A stretch of 64,000 nt of DNA from Saxidomus purpurata (lineage: Eukaryota; Mollusca; Bivalvia; Venerida; Veneridae): NCBI GenBank assembly GCA_022818135.1, contig JAFMSR010000006.1, positions 30,659,522 to 30,723,521 on the forward strand, in the 5' to 3' direction. Below the pieces are notes generated by a model. The model was not told the origin of the DNA. It did no database searches and saw only the letters and a list, made by a program, of their open reading frames with translations. The translations under genes and the position numbers were made by a program. Below, piece after piece: positions 1-12,107 of the stretch. Position 1 is the first letter of the stretch, and every line of letters starts with the position of its first letter.

Positions 1-85
1 AGTGATTAAGATTGATTATTCAATTTGAAAATAATAAAAACAACTATTTTTACTGAAACATACCAGATAGACAAAAGCCCCTCAC

Positions 86-1916
86 CTGTGATATTGTAAG
101 ATGTTTGGCCATCTAACTCAACAGTGTCGACTCCTATATCATGTAAATCGACAAAATCTTCACCTTCCTCAAGCAATTCTTGCAGGATGTCTACGTACAT
201 CTCTGGTATCATCAGAGTAACAACCAAGCTTGAAGACGGTTCGATTCCCCGAATAAAAATAAATGTACGTGGCACACACAGCACCGCTGCTACTATATTA
301 CGCAGTTTCTCTATATCAACTCTGGAATAGTTTCTGAAATCCTTGCCATCAATATGGAATTTTACATCTCTGTACCCATTTTCTGGAAAGCAGATTTCAA
401 ACAATAAATCAAAAGGAAATTTAAAGATTTAAAAAATTGGAGATTGATTTTAAAATTAAAGACAAAATATAAACGTATAGGACTGAAAATGGATTGATGA
501 CACTTATTCGGCAATTCATTGCTTCAATCTTCGTGCTAGGTACTAGTGTTGGATTCCACAGTTCCTCTATATAGAGAATATTAGGTTACTGTCTTTTGAT
601 AACATGTGATATCAGGTGAGGTAGATGCGGTCGGAAAAGGCGAGGCTCTGCTTCAGTTTCGGCTAAGTTAAACCTGAGACTTTACAACATGTAATATCAA
701 ACTTCAAGTAAAATATTATATTTTATCTGATGTACATTGTATATACCTTGTTGATCTAATGGGGCATAAAAGTGCAAAACGTTTCCAATCCCTTTCGAGT
801 GTTCTACTGCCATTTTAACCAGGTCTTTCCGTCCTGCCAAAAACAACATTCCTTGAAGATACAAAAGGTTGTCCCGATTGATGTAACCCCGTGTTCGTAG
901 AATTCGGAAGAACTCAATGGGTGTTTTCATTTTATCAAGCACGCCTCTGCCGATTCCGCCATCCCCTGTGTAAGAGAAACATATTTTATTATCAATGATT
1001 GTTTAATTGAATATGTCTGTTCACAAGATGCCTCTTACAAGAGTTAGGTTTGCATGTGACACAAATATATATCGCGCCATCGAGCATTTTCAGAGGATTC
1101 AAATCGAGTACTCGTATATACTTGTCAAGATATGCTTGTACTTAATTCAAAATTACAAAACTACAAATAATACATAGAGGATAAATGTTGGTTTCGGTGT
1201 AGTATCATGTTATAATTTCGAAGCCACCACTTCTTGTGGTGTTCACGAGTGAAATTAATGTGATATTACATCGAAACCAACATTTTTTTGTTTATTTTAT
1301 GTTTAAAACTCTATTTTGTTCAGTGAACAGCGCGTTTATCGGATTTGTCTACCGATAAATTTCGATAAACTTGTCAAATAATGTTTGTACTTAATTAAAT
1401 ATTACGAAACCTAAAAAATATTTCTTTTACTGTTTCATAAATGGTTACTTGTTTCGAATTTTAAATTGAACTGAATATAAGATATGAACATAGAAATGAT
1501 ACGATAATTATAATCAATTTAACACGCTTTTTATGTTAGAACATAAATTAATTAAGTTGTGTTTCAACCTTGCAAATTTTGTAACATTAATAGTAAAAAG
1601 CATTTAGAAACTACTATGAAAAATATGTAAGATTACCATGAAAAAACCCTTTCATGCTGTTGAGGTCGTCGATCGATAAACTGTCGGCTAATTGTTGAAG
1701 AAATACATTGAAGTGCCAATCAGTTGGAGGCTCAGGAAGGTACCCAAATGATTCGGTTGGTGGCAAATCAGAGCCTGTGCTCATACTTTCATTGTTGTTT
1801 TGTCCTGACATCTGAGAGTCTATGCTGTGTACGAGTGAGTGTCTCGCTGAGATCGGAAGAGTATCAGTTGATACCGACTGTTGAGCTGTTGAATTTTCAG
1901 TGGATTTATCTGTCAT
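86..1916 (-). CDS. Death-effector-domain (DED) protein, 5' part of a spliced gene (incomplete at left edge)
   Basis: Three coding exons join in frame on the minus strand: 1637-1916 (ATG at 1916), 747-965 and 86-382. Each is bounded by GT/AG, and the last ends at a GTGAG donor that leads out of the window. Residues 1-65 are a Ser/Thr/Gln-rich, probably disordered leader. Residues about 69-150 look like a DED: FNVFLQQLADSLSIDDL for the first helices, then NLLYLQGMLFLAGRKDLV, with the R-x-D-L of that fold. Residues about 168-265 form a second, unrecognised region containing VPRTFIFIRGIEPSSSL and an acidic LLEEGEDFVDLHD stretch. DEDs are adaptor domains of caspase-8/FADD-type signalling, so a cytosolic role in apoptosis or innate immunity is an inference. 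The 5'UTR probably comes from an upstream exon, because an acceptor (ttattgtacag) precedes the ATG near 1938. The C-terminal part lies outside the window. Confidence 0.72.
1178..1330. mobile_element. MITE-like inverted repeat, family M1, copy 1
   Basis: Arms: 'tgttggtttcggtgtagtat' near 1187 and its complement 'tacatcgaaaccaacatt' near 1268-1285, followed by 'tgtttattttatgtttaaaa'. The same ends recur at 36627 and 42210. It lies upstream of exon 747-965 inside the DED gene's intron. Confidence 0.65.
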
Positions 1917-1939
1917 TTTTCCAGTTACTAAACAGATCT

Positions 1940-4620
1940 GTACAATAAAAAAATTGCGAGATATGTTTTAAAAGTATATTATAATTATTTTATTATATGA
2001 GTTAGACATTTACACAACTGGTAAATATCGTAGAGGTTTGCAAATACTCCAAATTGTACATGATGCAATACGTAATTTCAATTGCTAGCTTTTTACCTCG
2101 CTTCTATTTCAAATGTTGTATCATCCATACAAACGTTACCTAACGCATTAAAGCAAAAAGAGGTAAAATGTAAATTTAGAACAACAGTTAAACCCCCAAC
2201 TGGGATATAAAAGCCAGAAGATGGCGCTGGGGCAGGTTTCTATATAAAATGTACATGGTTAACATCAGAGAACCCTTTTTTAAAACCCTGAAAGAACTAC
2301 AGAAGTAAAAAATTTCAAAATTTGCAATTTTTCAAAAGTGTATTTTGTAATATTCTTTTTCTATTGGTGCATTTAGTTTTTTCAATAAAAGTCAAAGAAG
2401 TATACTTTCCAAAAAAGTTTAAACCCAACTGTCAAAAATTTGAATTTCCCGGGAGGAGCTTAGAGGTCATAACCCTAGATAGAGAGGAATGTAAACATTA
2501 CTAGCACGTGGTTTTGTTTATCATCCACAAGGCATTCTGTAGCAGACGAGAATTCACTGTCAAAGAGATTCACAATCACTACCTCTAGTTAGTAATTTAG
2601 TTGTAATCACCTTTTTGTTATGAAACTGATTTATAATAATAATAATGATAATTCATCTAGTCAGTGAAAAAACTTTTTATCTATACTACCAAATCCTTTT
2701 TCTTTTGTCATGATAATTACATACTTCTTTTTCTCACCACATGCATTATTTTCAGATGCTAATGTTTCAAGGCAACAAAATAAATGTCAGTTATAAAGTG
2801 CCCAAAGTTTATCAGTGAAATTGATGCCATGAATGTGTATTGTTTTGACAGTCCTCCCTAATTGCCTATATTATCTCAACCCTGTTGATAATTGGAATTA
2901 ATTGATTTGATGATAGAAATAGGCCTGCACCATTCCACAAAATTTTCATTTTGTGCCTTGTCACAGTGTTTAACATGAGTCTTACATTGTCTTTCGGATT
3001 TAAGAAAATATCATGATATTAAAACAGTCATGGATAGTGACAACAGTTAGCCTCTACAAAATTCCAGAGCTGTTGAAATTCTAACTGAGTTTTAAAAAGG
3101 ATTGCAAGTTTATAAGAAGCAGAAAAGTATAAATACTGTATGGACACTCATTACCTCTTTCAACAATGCTCTATTACAGTTTGTAGACAAGAGATGCCAT
3201 TTACAAAGTAAGGATTGGCTTAGCATGGAAACATAAATAGGGATGTTACATCTGAAAAAATTGTTAGCTATAAAAGAAATCCAGAAATGACATATAAAAT
3301 GCCAGTCCTGTTAAAAAAACAAAAACATTTCATTAAAAAGGAACAATTTGGAATAAATGGATTGAAAGGTTATACAATGCAAAGCATGGCCAGTAAATTT
3401 TATCCACTGCTGTTTACTTCAGTTATATTTACATGTAGCACAGGTACAGCGTCCCTCTGCATGAGTGATAGCTTTGTTCCTACCAAATTCTCCCTACCAG
3501 GGCAGGGATTTTTGCGGCTTTAAGCTAAGTTGTCATCTTTTACAAAATAACAAAAGAATTGTTAACAGTAACATGGATTTTGAATTTGATTAAAGACATA
3601 ATGTGTCACAGATGTCTGAAACAATTACTTGCACACCTGTCATTCAATTTTTGTCAAGAACTTTTACACAACCTTCCTGTATGAAATAGTCGTGAATTGT
3701 ATTCAGTGTTTTCACATTACATGGTACAATTTGGTCTTACATGGTGTCAAGACTTGATATTCCTTGATATTACTATACGAGCATGACGTATAAGACTCTT
3801 AGGACATAGACGTACATAATTATGCACAAATAAGTTTTTAAATCAATAAATTTGGTTTATCTTTAAGGCTGTGGCATTTAAAGTAACCATGCTAGCATGA
3901 AATACGACATAATGCGTTCCGTTTTTAATATCCTGGCAGATTTACAGTAGACAAGGTAAACATAGATTTACTAAGTATTTTAAAAAGCTTGATAAGCGAT
4001 ATTTAAAGCCCGGTAGATTTATAGCAAGGCTTTAGTTTTATCTGTTTAAGTGTTGTTTGCCTTGTTTACAAAAATACGTGTTTGACATCGTGGTATTTTA
4101 CATGACTAAATCTTTAACAAGAGACCAAACGGGCTAGTCGCTCTACTGGATTTAGTACGCTTTTAGAAAATATTTTGGAATGTTATCAAAGAAAAGGTAA
4201 CAGAAGTCACTTTGACCTTGACACACTGACCCGAAAACAGTACCAATATTCTACTAGTTAGACCAATCAACAAGTTCCATGAAAGTCAAATGAAAATTAT
4301 TACCTGTAGAGTGTTATTAAGGATCGTCTATTCAGTAAGACATATCAACCTAAGAAATAGGTAGAGTGTGGGTAAATAGATCTCAAAATATTGAGCGGGA
4401 AAGATTTTCAAAGTTCGGGTCACTGTTAATAAAAATTGTGATTTATCAAGGAAACGTTTACAGACAGACGAACGAATGACAAATCTCTGCATATATTCAA
4501 CTCAACTATTGACAAGTTTCACGAAAATTGCTTGTAGGGTTAGGGTTAAGGCAAACATAATATGCAAAATAAAGCATCACAGAACAAACTTTCTGCACAC
4601 TATTAAATTGTTGTATGGTA
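1940..4620. other. Intergenic DNA without recognisable genes
   Basis: AT-rich. The short ORFs have no domain-like composition, and no clear repeat was seen. The non-coding 5' part of the DED gene may begin near 1940. Confidence 0.5.
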
Positions 4621-4630
4621 CAAAACAATG

Positions 4631-5056
4631 TAGGGATGTCATCGATTAAAATCTTTGTATCGATATATCGATTTAGAAATATCGACGATACAGCGATATA
4701 TTGATACATGGGCGTAAAAAGGTCACTGACTACATATTCTACCAAATCTCTTGACTTTATTTGTACTAAACATATGGTTCTGGTCTATAATATATATCAA
4801 CCCATGCAGTGCTGAAATATTTTGCCTATGAGACCACATTTGATTAAATTATCATTCCTTAGAAAAACACGAAACTCTTGGTAGAGTGATTGTTTATATT
4901 CCGGTTGAGTTCTGATGGAATTTTCGAACGTTAAACTGTAGATCATTGCACGGTAAAACATTATTCGATATACGATTTTTCAAAACGGCAATCGATATCG
5001 AATCGAAAGTGTTTATCGTTGATATATTGATATCGTTTGAATCGATTACATCCCTA
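4631..5056. mobile_element. hAT-type MITE, 426 bp, perfect 8-bp TSD
   Basis: Ends 'tagggatgtcatcgatt' and its near-complement 'aatcgattacatcccta'. The flanking 8 bp 'aaacaatg' is identical on both sides (4623-4630 and 5057-5064). The TAGGG start and 8-bp duplication are hallmarks of hAT elements. The interior is rich in 'atcgatat' and has no transposase. Confidence 0.88.
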
Positions 5057-5367
5057 AAACAATGTATTTTGAAATAATATATAATTTCGGATTTGAGTGA
5101 AATAAGCAAGTCCAATAAAAATGTCCATCAGATGGATTTTAAAAATGCTGTCATGAGCGATGTAGCCTATTGATGACGTAATATATTCACATGGTGACCA
5201 TGAGTGAAGGCATATGATCTTGTCGAAAACAAGATTATATGCATTTTAAATTAAGCTATTTTGTTAAAACAATAATATATTTATTACTGCATGAGCACTG
5301 CAGGCATAAAAGTCAGATTTGGCTATTGGTTACAGTAGGCCCATTGTAGAGTTTGGCTTTTCCGTTT

Positions 5368-5396
5368 ATTACACGCCGCATCGAGGCGGCGTGTAT
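5368..5396. repeat. Short GC-rich hairpin
   Basis: 'acacgccgc' and 'gcggcgtgt' flank a 6-base loop in otherwise AT-rich DNA. No T-run follows, so it is not a terminator. Confidence 0.6.
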
Positions 5397-6311
5397 ATTG
5401 GAATGCAGTAAGTAAAATTTCCATGGGGTGACGTAATTACTTTTAGATTGTAGACTGATTTCATAGTGTGTTATTTTGTAACAAGCGGTCTTTTCATTTG
5501 AGATCAGTCTACGGAAATAGCCGAGTCTACATTTTACGGAAATAGCCGATTTTAAACGAATGACTACGAATGACTGAGATTCTGCCGACTGGTAGCGGCT
5601 GAAGATAGCCTTTTAAACCGACTTTGAATTTTTTTTGAACGTGCAGACAATTTTTTTCTAACAGATATTTGAATATACTTTACGAAACTACTAAGTTTAT
5701 GATGTGTCCACTCCTTATTAAAGTGTCTGGGAATTTAATTCGTCTGTTTACATTAATTTGTACCGCCATTCTGAAACAAACGTCTGTATTGGTGAATAAC
5801 GAAGTTATACGCTCTGAAACTCAATGCCTCGATAGCGCAGTGCTATGTATCCCCTTGGCACGCGGGAGAAACCTCGCCGGAGTGGAATTAACTTTATTTA
5901 TATAGTGGGAACAAATTAATTTATATCTTGGAAATAATTTTTCTTTCGTACAAGAATAATATAAATTGAAGCAAATTTATATGTTAGAATTCTAGACTTA
6001 GGAAAATAAAAAAAATATTATTATTTCAATGATTTGATGATTCAATAATGTGACAGCAGCCAATTTCCATACAGAGGAAACAATGCCTATAGACGTGACG
6101 TAGAATCAATGGTCAGCCATATACAAAATTAGAGTGCAAAAAGATTAGGTTTGGTTAATCACCATACATTAAATCCAACATTACTAATTATCGCAACCCC
6201 CACTCCATTTGGCGGCGTTCAAACATTTGACTTGTGTAGTGTTTAACAGTGAGATCATTCGGATGCCACGGTGATGATGATGACGATGATCATGAGGAGG
6301 AGGATATAAAC

Positions 6312-6468
6312 GGAATATTATAAAAGTCGGTTGATTTGCGGAGTCGTATCTTTTGATTTGGCTGTATAGTTCCGGATCACACGAGAGGCGGAGCCTCGAG
6401 TGTTATCCTGCACTATGCAGCCAACGAGAAAGATACACCCGCAGATCAACCGTCTGTTATAGTATTCC
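6312..6468. mobile_element. 157-bp foldback element
   Basis: Two arms of about 73 bp pair along their whole length, beginning 'ggaatattataaaagtcggt' and ending 'ccgtctgttatagtattcc', with a tight centre 'cgagaggcggagcctcg'. It contains no coding capacity. Confidence 0.75.
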
Positions 6469-6473
6469 TTTTC

Positions 6474-6900
6474 TTACATACCAGTGCTGGAAAATCTCTT
6501 CTTGCATACCAGATGGGGATATCTAGTTTTTACCAGTGCTGGAAAATCTCATCTTACACGCCCTCCCCCCCCCCCCCCACACGACTTACGTGAATTACTT
6601 ATGACGTCACTTTCCCAAACATAGCATCTAAAGAACGTTTGTTTTTATATTAAAATGCATCATTTCGATAAGTTTGTTTTTAAATATCTATTTCAAAGTG
6701 CAAAACGGTATGCAAGAAAAAGTTTCTTCCATGAGATACTTGGTTCAGATCGAAATATCCGTCACTTCGGGTAACTGTTTCGCGGGAACTCGGCTCCGTC
6801 ACTTCGTGTAACTGTTTCGCGGGAACTCGGCAGAGCCTCGTTCCCGCCAAAACAGTTACCTGAAGTGACGGATATTTCGATCTGAACCTCGTGCTCATAT
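6474..6900 (+). mobile_element. Interspersed repeat family M2, copy 1
   Basis: Landmarks: 'ccagtgctggaaaatctc', 'gtgaattacttatgacgtca', 'cgataagtttg', 'cggtatgcaagaaaaagttt', and a terminal hairpin whose arms read 'tccgtcacttcgggtaactg' and 'cagttacctgaagtgacgga'. The first arm is partly duplicated here (6763-6829). A C12+ homopolymer lies at 6567. Copies 2 and 3 are at 29735 and 31879. Confidence 0.75.
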
Positions 6901-7565
6901 AAGAAACTAATATTATTATATACCATTACCGGACGTCATGTAAAAGTCCATATAAACGTTATTGTGTGTCATAAATTTGTAAGAGTGCATTCAATTGGCT
7001 CTAAAATGCACATGACGTTAATAACGTCGCTTTTGACTGGGTCGTTCCTATTTGTTTATACGATGACGTCAATAAAATGGCGTCGCATACTTCGCGCTAA
7101 AAATGGTTTTTCTTCAGTTTTATGCTTAGAATATCATTTTAATTTAGTTTATTCGCGCAGACAAGTGTCAAAAGGTATATAATAAAAGGGTTATTAGTAT
7201 AGTAATGTGATCCATAAGCCGGATTCGTGTACAACCGCTAAGATATTTCTAATTTCATCTGATACGGAAAATGTGATATGGGATGTTGATTTAACTGCAC
7301 AAATACTGAAGAAAATTCAGATAAACATTCAAAACTTAAAAAAATGAATTTTGAATCAACGTAGTAACTGTTAGTGAATTGTTAATGTATCGTTAATCCT
7401 TTTAAGGCTGAAGTGTGCCTACTTTCAATTATTCAATTAAAATTCAAAATTTCAGAACTGTTAAAATACAGCTCTTATATGTTATGTCTAGTATTGAGCT
7501 TTCAAAACATAAACAAACAAGTAATATCTTTAAAAAAAGGATGGTCGACGTAGGTGACGTAATAA

Positions 7566-7858
7566 ACACATTTTGTGTTTCAGAAGGCTCCCGGGCAGTA
7601 CACTGCTTATTCCGGTACCGAAACGCTAGCCAATAATCAATGACGCTAGATGTCCGGCCCCGGACAACACCTCGTTGAATACAAAAGTTGATCTTCGTAC
7701 TGTCCAGAAACCTTGACATATCGTGTTCTGTTTTTTCTTTTTTTGCAACATGATTTATTATAAATAACTATAATATAAAAAAATATACACATTTTGTGTT
7801 TCAGAAGGCTCCCGGGCAGTACACTGCTTATTCCGGTACCGAAACGCTAGCCAATAAT
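7566..7858. repeat. Exact 72-bp direct repeat pair
   Basis: 7566-7637 and 7787-7858 are identical as read ('cagaaggctcccgggcagta' to 'cgaaacgctagccaataat'), 221 bp apart. The space between holds the palindrome 'tgtccggccccggaca'. Confidence 0.85.
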
Positions 7859-7859
7859 T

Positions 7860-9550
7860 TGCAGATTCTGATTGGTCACATTATAACGAAGTTGGTTAGC
7901 AACGCGTCCATACCAACGGAAGTTCAAATCAAAAGTATACGACTACGTCGAAAAGTGAGATGATTGCAATGATATACAAATGTACACCGTACCGGTAATG
8001 TAATTGCATATTTTCAAACGTGTTGTTTACCTTTTGTCCGAATACTTACACTAAGAGATAAGCATTGATATATACAGTATACATCTATATATATAAATGG
8101 TAAAACAATAAAACTTGGAAATCTACCGAAAACCATAAATTGTTCATGTATTAAAAGAATCCTAAATGTTAAATCCTCTGCACTCTGTTACTACCTCAAA
8201 CCTAACTTTTACAGCAACAGGTCTATTTGGTGTATTTTCATGACAGTGATGACGAGTCTGTGTATACATGAATCTACATGTAGTCTCGTTTTTATTCAGA
8301 GTTCTAAAAATCTATATCAAGTCAATATTGGGACTCAACACGAGGCGTATCATAACTCAACGCACGTCCCAATATGACTTTATGACTCTACAAATATGAT
8401 TAGGTTAGATATTCTTATATTCACTCTATTGTTCCTTTTGCAAATGAGGATTATTGTTCTGAATTATTGTTCTGAATGATTGTTCTGAATGAAAGATGAA
8501 TTTTAGATGTTCCGTATTATAAACTGAAAGATAAACAAACAGCAAATGATCGAAAACAGACAGAAATATGGAGGTCACGAAACAAAATGACTAGAGAATA
8601 GATTCGCAATGTGTATTCAATTTTTTAGTTTAACCATTTTCTATCCATCTAAATTTGCCTTGACACAAATTTTAAGTATAGGTTAGTGTTCATGTTGATG
8701 CATTTACGAAAATAAATTGGTCAGGCGCGGCGCATGCCACGCGACCAATGAATCAAAATGAACATTAACATACCTAGTGTTTGAATTTTTTTTGTAGATC
8801 AGCATTGTTACCCTATTTACTGACTCTGTATATAATTATTTATTTACCCAAGTTAAAGTGCAGCCAATACTGCGCTGCGATTGGACAGAAAATAGTTTCA
8901 AACACTAAGAAAGTTTCTTTTTAAATTTTTTGTCACCCATCCTCCCTTTTTCAGTATTTCACATATCCAATTTTAAATGGGGTTTTCTCCCGTAATCAGA
9001 TTATGGTGGCAGTTGCACGTTAAGGCAATTAAAAACTCCTTCGTAAGTGAACCTCTCCCCCAAACGACAGGAGGTCTAATCCCTTGTTTTATGACATCTT
9101 ATCAGATAAGAATCTGTCTGGTTATGCGTCTTTAGACTGGACAAATTAAATGTTTTGTTAAGAAAGATATAAAATAAAATGCATATTTTCTTTAACATTT
9201 TTTTGTCTAAACCATTAATTTACAAAACTCATTTAAAGAACTTAAAAAACTGTTTTCTGCTTCTTTTTTTAATGAAGTAAGCCTTCATAACTGAAATGAA
9301 TAATTTGTTCATGGAAAAGAATTATCTGTACATTTTTCTCAGAATGTAGCAAAAGTAATATAATTTCTATACATAACTCAACAGTTTACTCAATTTTAAA
9401 AAGAAAGTGCACACCTTTATAGTATAACAAATGACAATGTACCAATAATCATATATGTTAATTTGCAAATATTCTATTTCAAAGTTTAAGATAAATGTTG
9501 ATTTTTTTAATTTTTAAAAAAAATTCTCGCTTAAGAACTTCTTAAGAACG
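7860..9550. other. Non-coding AT-rich stretch
   Basis: No gene seen. It holds a short triplicated 'attgttctgaat' (8450-8488) and a weak inverted repeat 'attggtc'/'gaccaat' around 8718-8750. Confidence 0.5.
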
Positions 9551-9859
9551 TTTGCTACAGTTAGAGCCAACATTTTCCCTTTCATACTTCAAACTTGGCA
9601 TGTTGACTGAGAATCAAGTTTGAAAAAGAAATCTGAAGTAAAAATCATAGTTCACCGGACTTGAATTTGAATTACATAGTATATGCCCTTAAATACACCA
9701 TTATCTTATATTTTCTGATTTTCAAGGGCAGATAATTCAATATCGAGGCCGGTGACCAATGATTTTTATTTCAGAGTTCTGTTTTAAACTCGATACTCAG
9801 TCAACAGCCAAGTTGGAAGAATATCTGTGAAAGGTACAAACGTTATGAACCTGTAGCAA
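9551..9859. mobile_element. 309-bp foldback element
   Basis: Ends 'tttgctacag' and 'ctgtagcaag'. Along the arms 'cttggcatgttgactgagaa' pairs with 'actcagtcaacagccaag', and 'aaaaatcatagttcaccgg' pairs with 'ccggtgaccaatgattttt'. Both arms are about 140 bp and diverged by small indels. Confidence 0.75.
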
Positions 9860-9869
9860 GGCGTCCTCC

Positions 9870-11560
9870 TGAACTCTTTTAATTACGTATATCATCATTT
9901 ATCAACTTTTACTTAGTGTTATACCGGCTAATGGAGAGAAAAATGAAGCTAGTCACCCCTTCTGTAAATACACATACCATCTACAGTGAATGGTCACCTG
10001 TGGTCACATATCCCACCTAGACTCGTATACAGCTGATAAACCTAAAATGGAACTCGACCCCCGCCTCGTCCACTAGAATTCAGTATTGTGAACAATATCA
10101 TGCTATGAAAGTATGGCTGTTGTATCCATTGTGTATTAAATATAAGTACATGCACACGTGACAACTCATTATCTGGTAGTTGTTAACATTATAATGATCG
10201 AATGGTTGAAAATGGGATAAAAATACCACTGGGAATTATCACAATCGACAAGTCAAGTAAACAATACCGCTAACTTTTTAAGAATTAACGAAACGACCTT
10301 TTAATATAATGTAACGTAAGCACCGAGCGGTAAAAATGGTTGGTGTAATATTGATCTGGTCGTTTTCTGAAAAATGTTACTTAAAGATAAAACAAATGGG
10401 TAGATTCTATCCCAAATCAATCTTTAAATTAAACTGATCTTTGGTAAAATTAAAAAGAAAAGCTGTGCGGCGTTCGTCAAAAATGAGCTGAGACATATTT
10501 GTTCTTTACAACTACACAACATGTACAAAAGAATTATTTTACCGCCATGTTTGACGCCCTATTTGTAAACTGTACGGAAAGAGCATCAAAATGACTAAAT
10601 TATCTACTACAAGAGGTGGTCTAGTTACAATATAAACAAAATATACCTTTTTAAGAAGATCTTTTATACATTTCCTGAATAGATTTTGCCACTGGATTTA
10701 TATTTCGTTAAAAAGAAATTCGAAAAAAATGAAATGAAGGTCGTCCTTAAACCATTTTCAGAAAATGACATCCAAAACGAGGCAATGATTTAACGTACAT
10801 TCTACTTTCGTTCTGCTATTTTCCGAAAACGAAATCCAGAACGAGGCAATTGTCATGTTCTATTTATATAAATAGAATATTAATATAAATAGAACGTAGA
10901 CGTAGTGTTACCTAAACAAAGCGCTGTCTCAAATCAAAGTGGGTTTGATGAGCTCTCACCTACTTAAAGCGGAATATAAAACAAGTATGGAATATTGCAG
11001 ACTTAGCAGTCTGTACTGCAAATTGTTTTTCAAAGCAAATGTCACGGATAACATAATTATTAACAGAATTCAGAAAAAATTCTTGTTTCAAAAGCAGAAG
11101 CAAATTATTCCTTTACATTATTTAGCAGGTATTTGTGTAGTTTGATGACTGATAGTTATCTAGTGATACTGCTTGTTGACTGGTAAATGATTGGTTTTCC
11201 AATGGAAGCATGTGTTTTTACTACCGGAAACTGAAAACACTTCCAATGAGATTTACTGGCAAGTTTTCAAAAGTTTACTTTCGCAGGCCTCTTACAAAAT
11301 GAATGTGAAAACAGAGTTCGACATACGAGTGAGCTAAAAATAGAATACATGAATAGGAAGACCTGTTTTATCGAACAGCCATTTAACATGCCAGCAATTA
11401 AACCACAATACATTTCACATAACTGAGCCCAAATAATGTACCACGTGACACAGATTACTCTTAAACCAGGTGTATATATTGAGTCATTAGCAGATGTCGG
11501 TTAGGGAATATTCTGTCACCTAGCAAAACACATTCATCGGAAAATGGAAGTTCTTTTGTC
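9870..11560. other. Non-coding AT-rich stretch
   Basis: No gene recognised. Two similar 30-bp segments with 'acgaggcaat' occur at 10755-10790 and 10818-10850, and a small hairpin 'ctatttatataaatag' lies at 10860. Confidence 0.4.
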
Positions 11561-11659
11561 ATGCGGTTAAACTGGTTCTGTTAAGGATGATGTTGGTGAT
11601 GATCATTATGGTGATGAATGTTGATAGTGCGACAATGATGATATAGCTGCTGCTGCTGA

Positions 11660-12090
11660 TGATTTGTAGGTAACTGACGTGAAGAGGAAGCTTGCGATTG
11701 TATGAAGGGCCACTAGGGTCAAATTCAAGGTCACTGTTACTAAAAATATAAAACGGTTTCCGCCCAATAACTACAGTTTGGAGGGCCCAATTAAAAATCG
11801 GGGTGTAGGTAGCTTGCGTGGGGAGGCGGGGGGGAGAGGAAGCTTGGGATTGCATTTGGGGTAACTAGGGTCAAAGTTAAGGTCTTTGTTGCTAAAATAT
11901 ATGACATGTACATTGTATTTTTAAATTCTAAAACTTTTCTAAAAATCTCCCGCTCTCAACCCCCCGTCAAGGTCACTGTTACTACAGATAGCGAGACAAA
12001 ATTATCAAAATGTCCTGAAAACAAAAAAAAAACATTAAGAGCAAAGGAGGGGGGGGGGGGGGGTGGTCAACGTCACTGTAACTAAAATTA
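11660..12090 (+). repeat. Interspersed repeat family M3 (aaggtca-type), fragment
   Basis: Two diverged units with 'gaggaagcttgcgattgtat' and 'gaggaagcttgggattgcat', each followed by 'actagggtcaaa' and a 'gttactaaaaatat' block. The same units occur at 19080-19310 and, inverted, at 61740-61960. It ends in a G14 run beside the minisatellite. Confidence 0.7.
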
Positions 12091-12107
12091 GAAACATTTT
12101 ACATATT

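Noticed and set aside
2322..2504. 60-codon plus-strand ORF
   Set aside because: Short, low-complexity surroundings, with no domain or splice context.
5820..5890. tRNA-like 'gatagcgcagtgctatg' stretch
   Set aside because: Only an A-box-like string is present, with no B box and no stem pairing.
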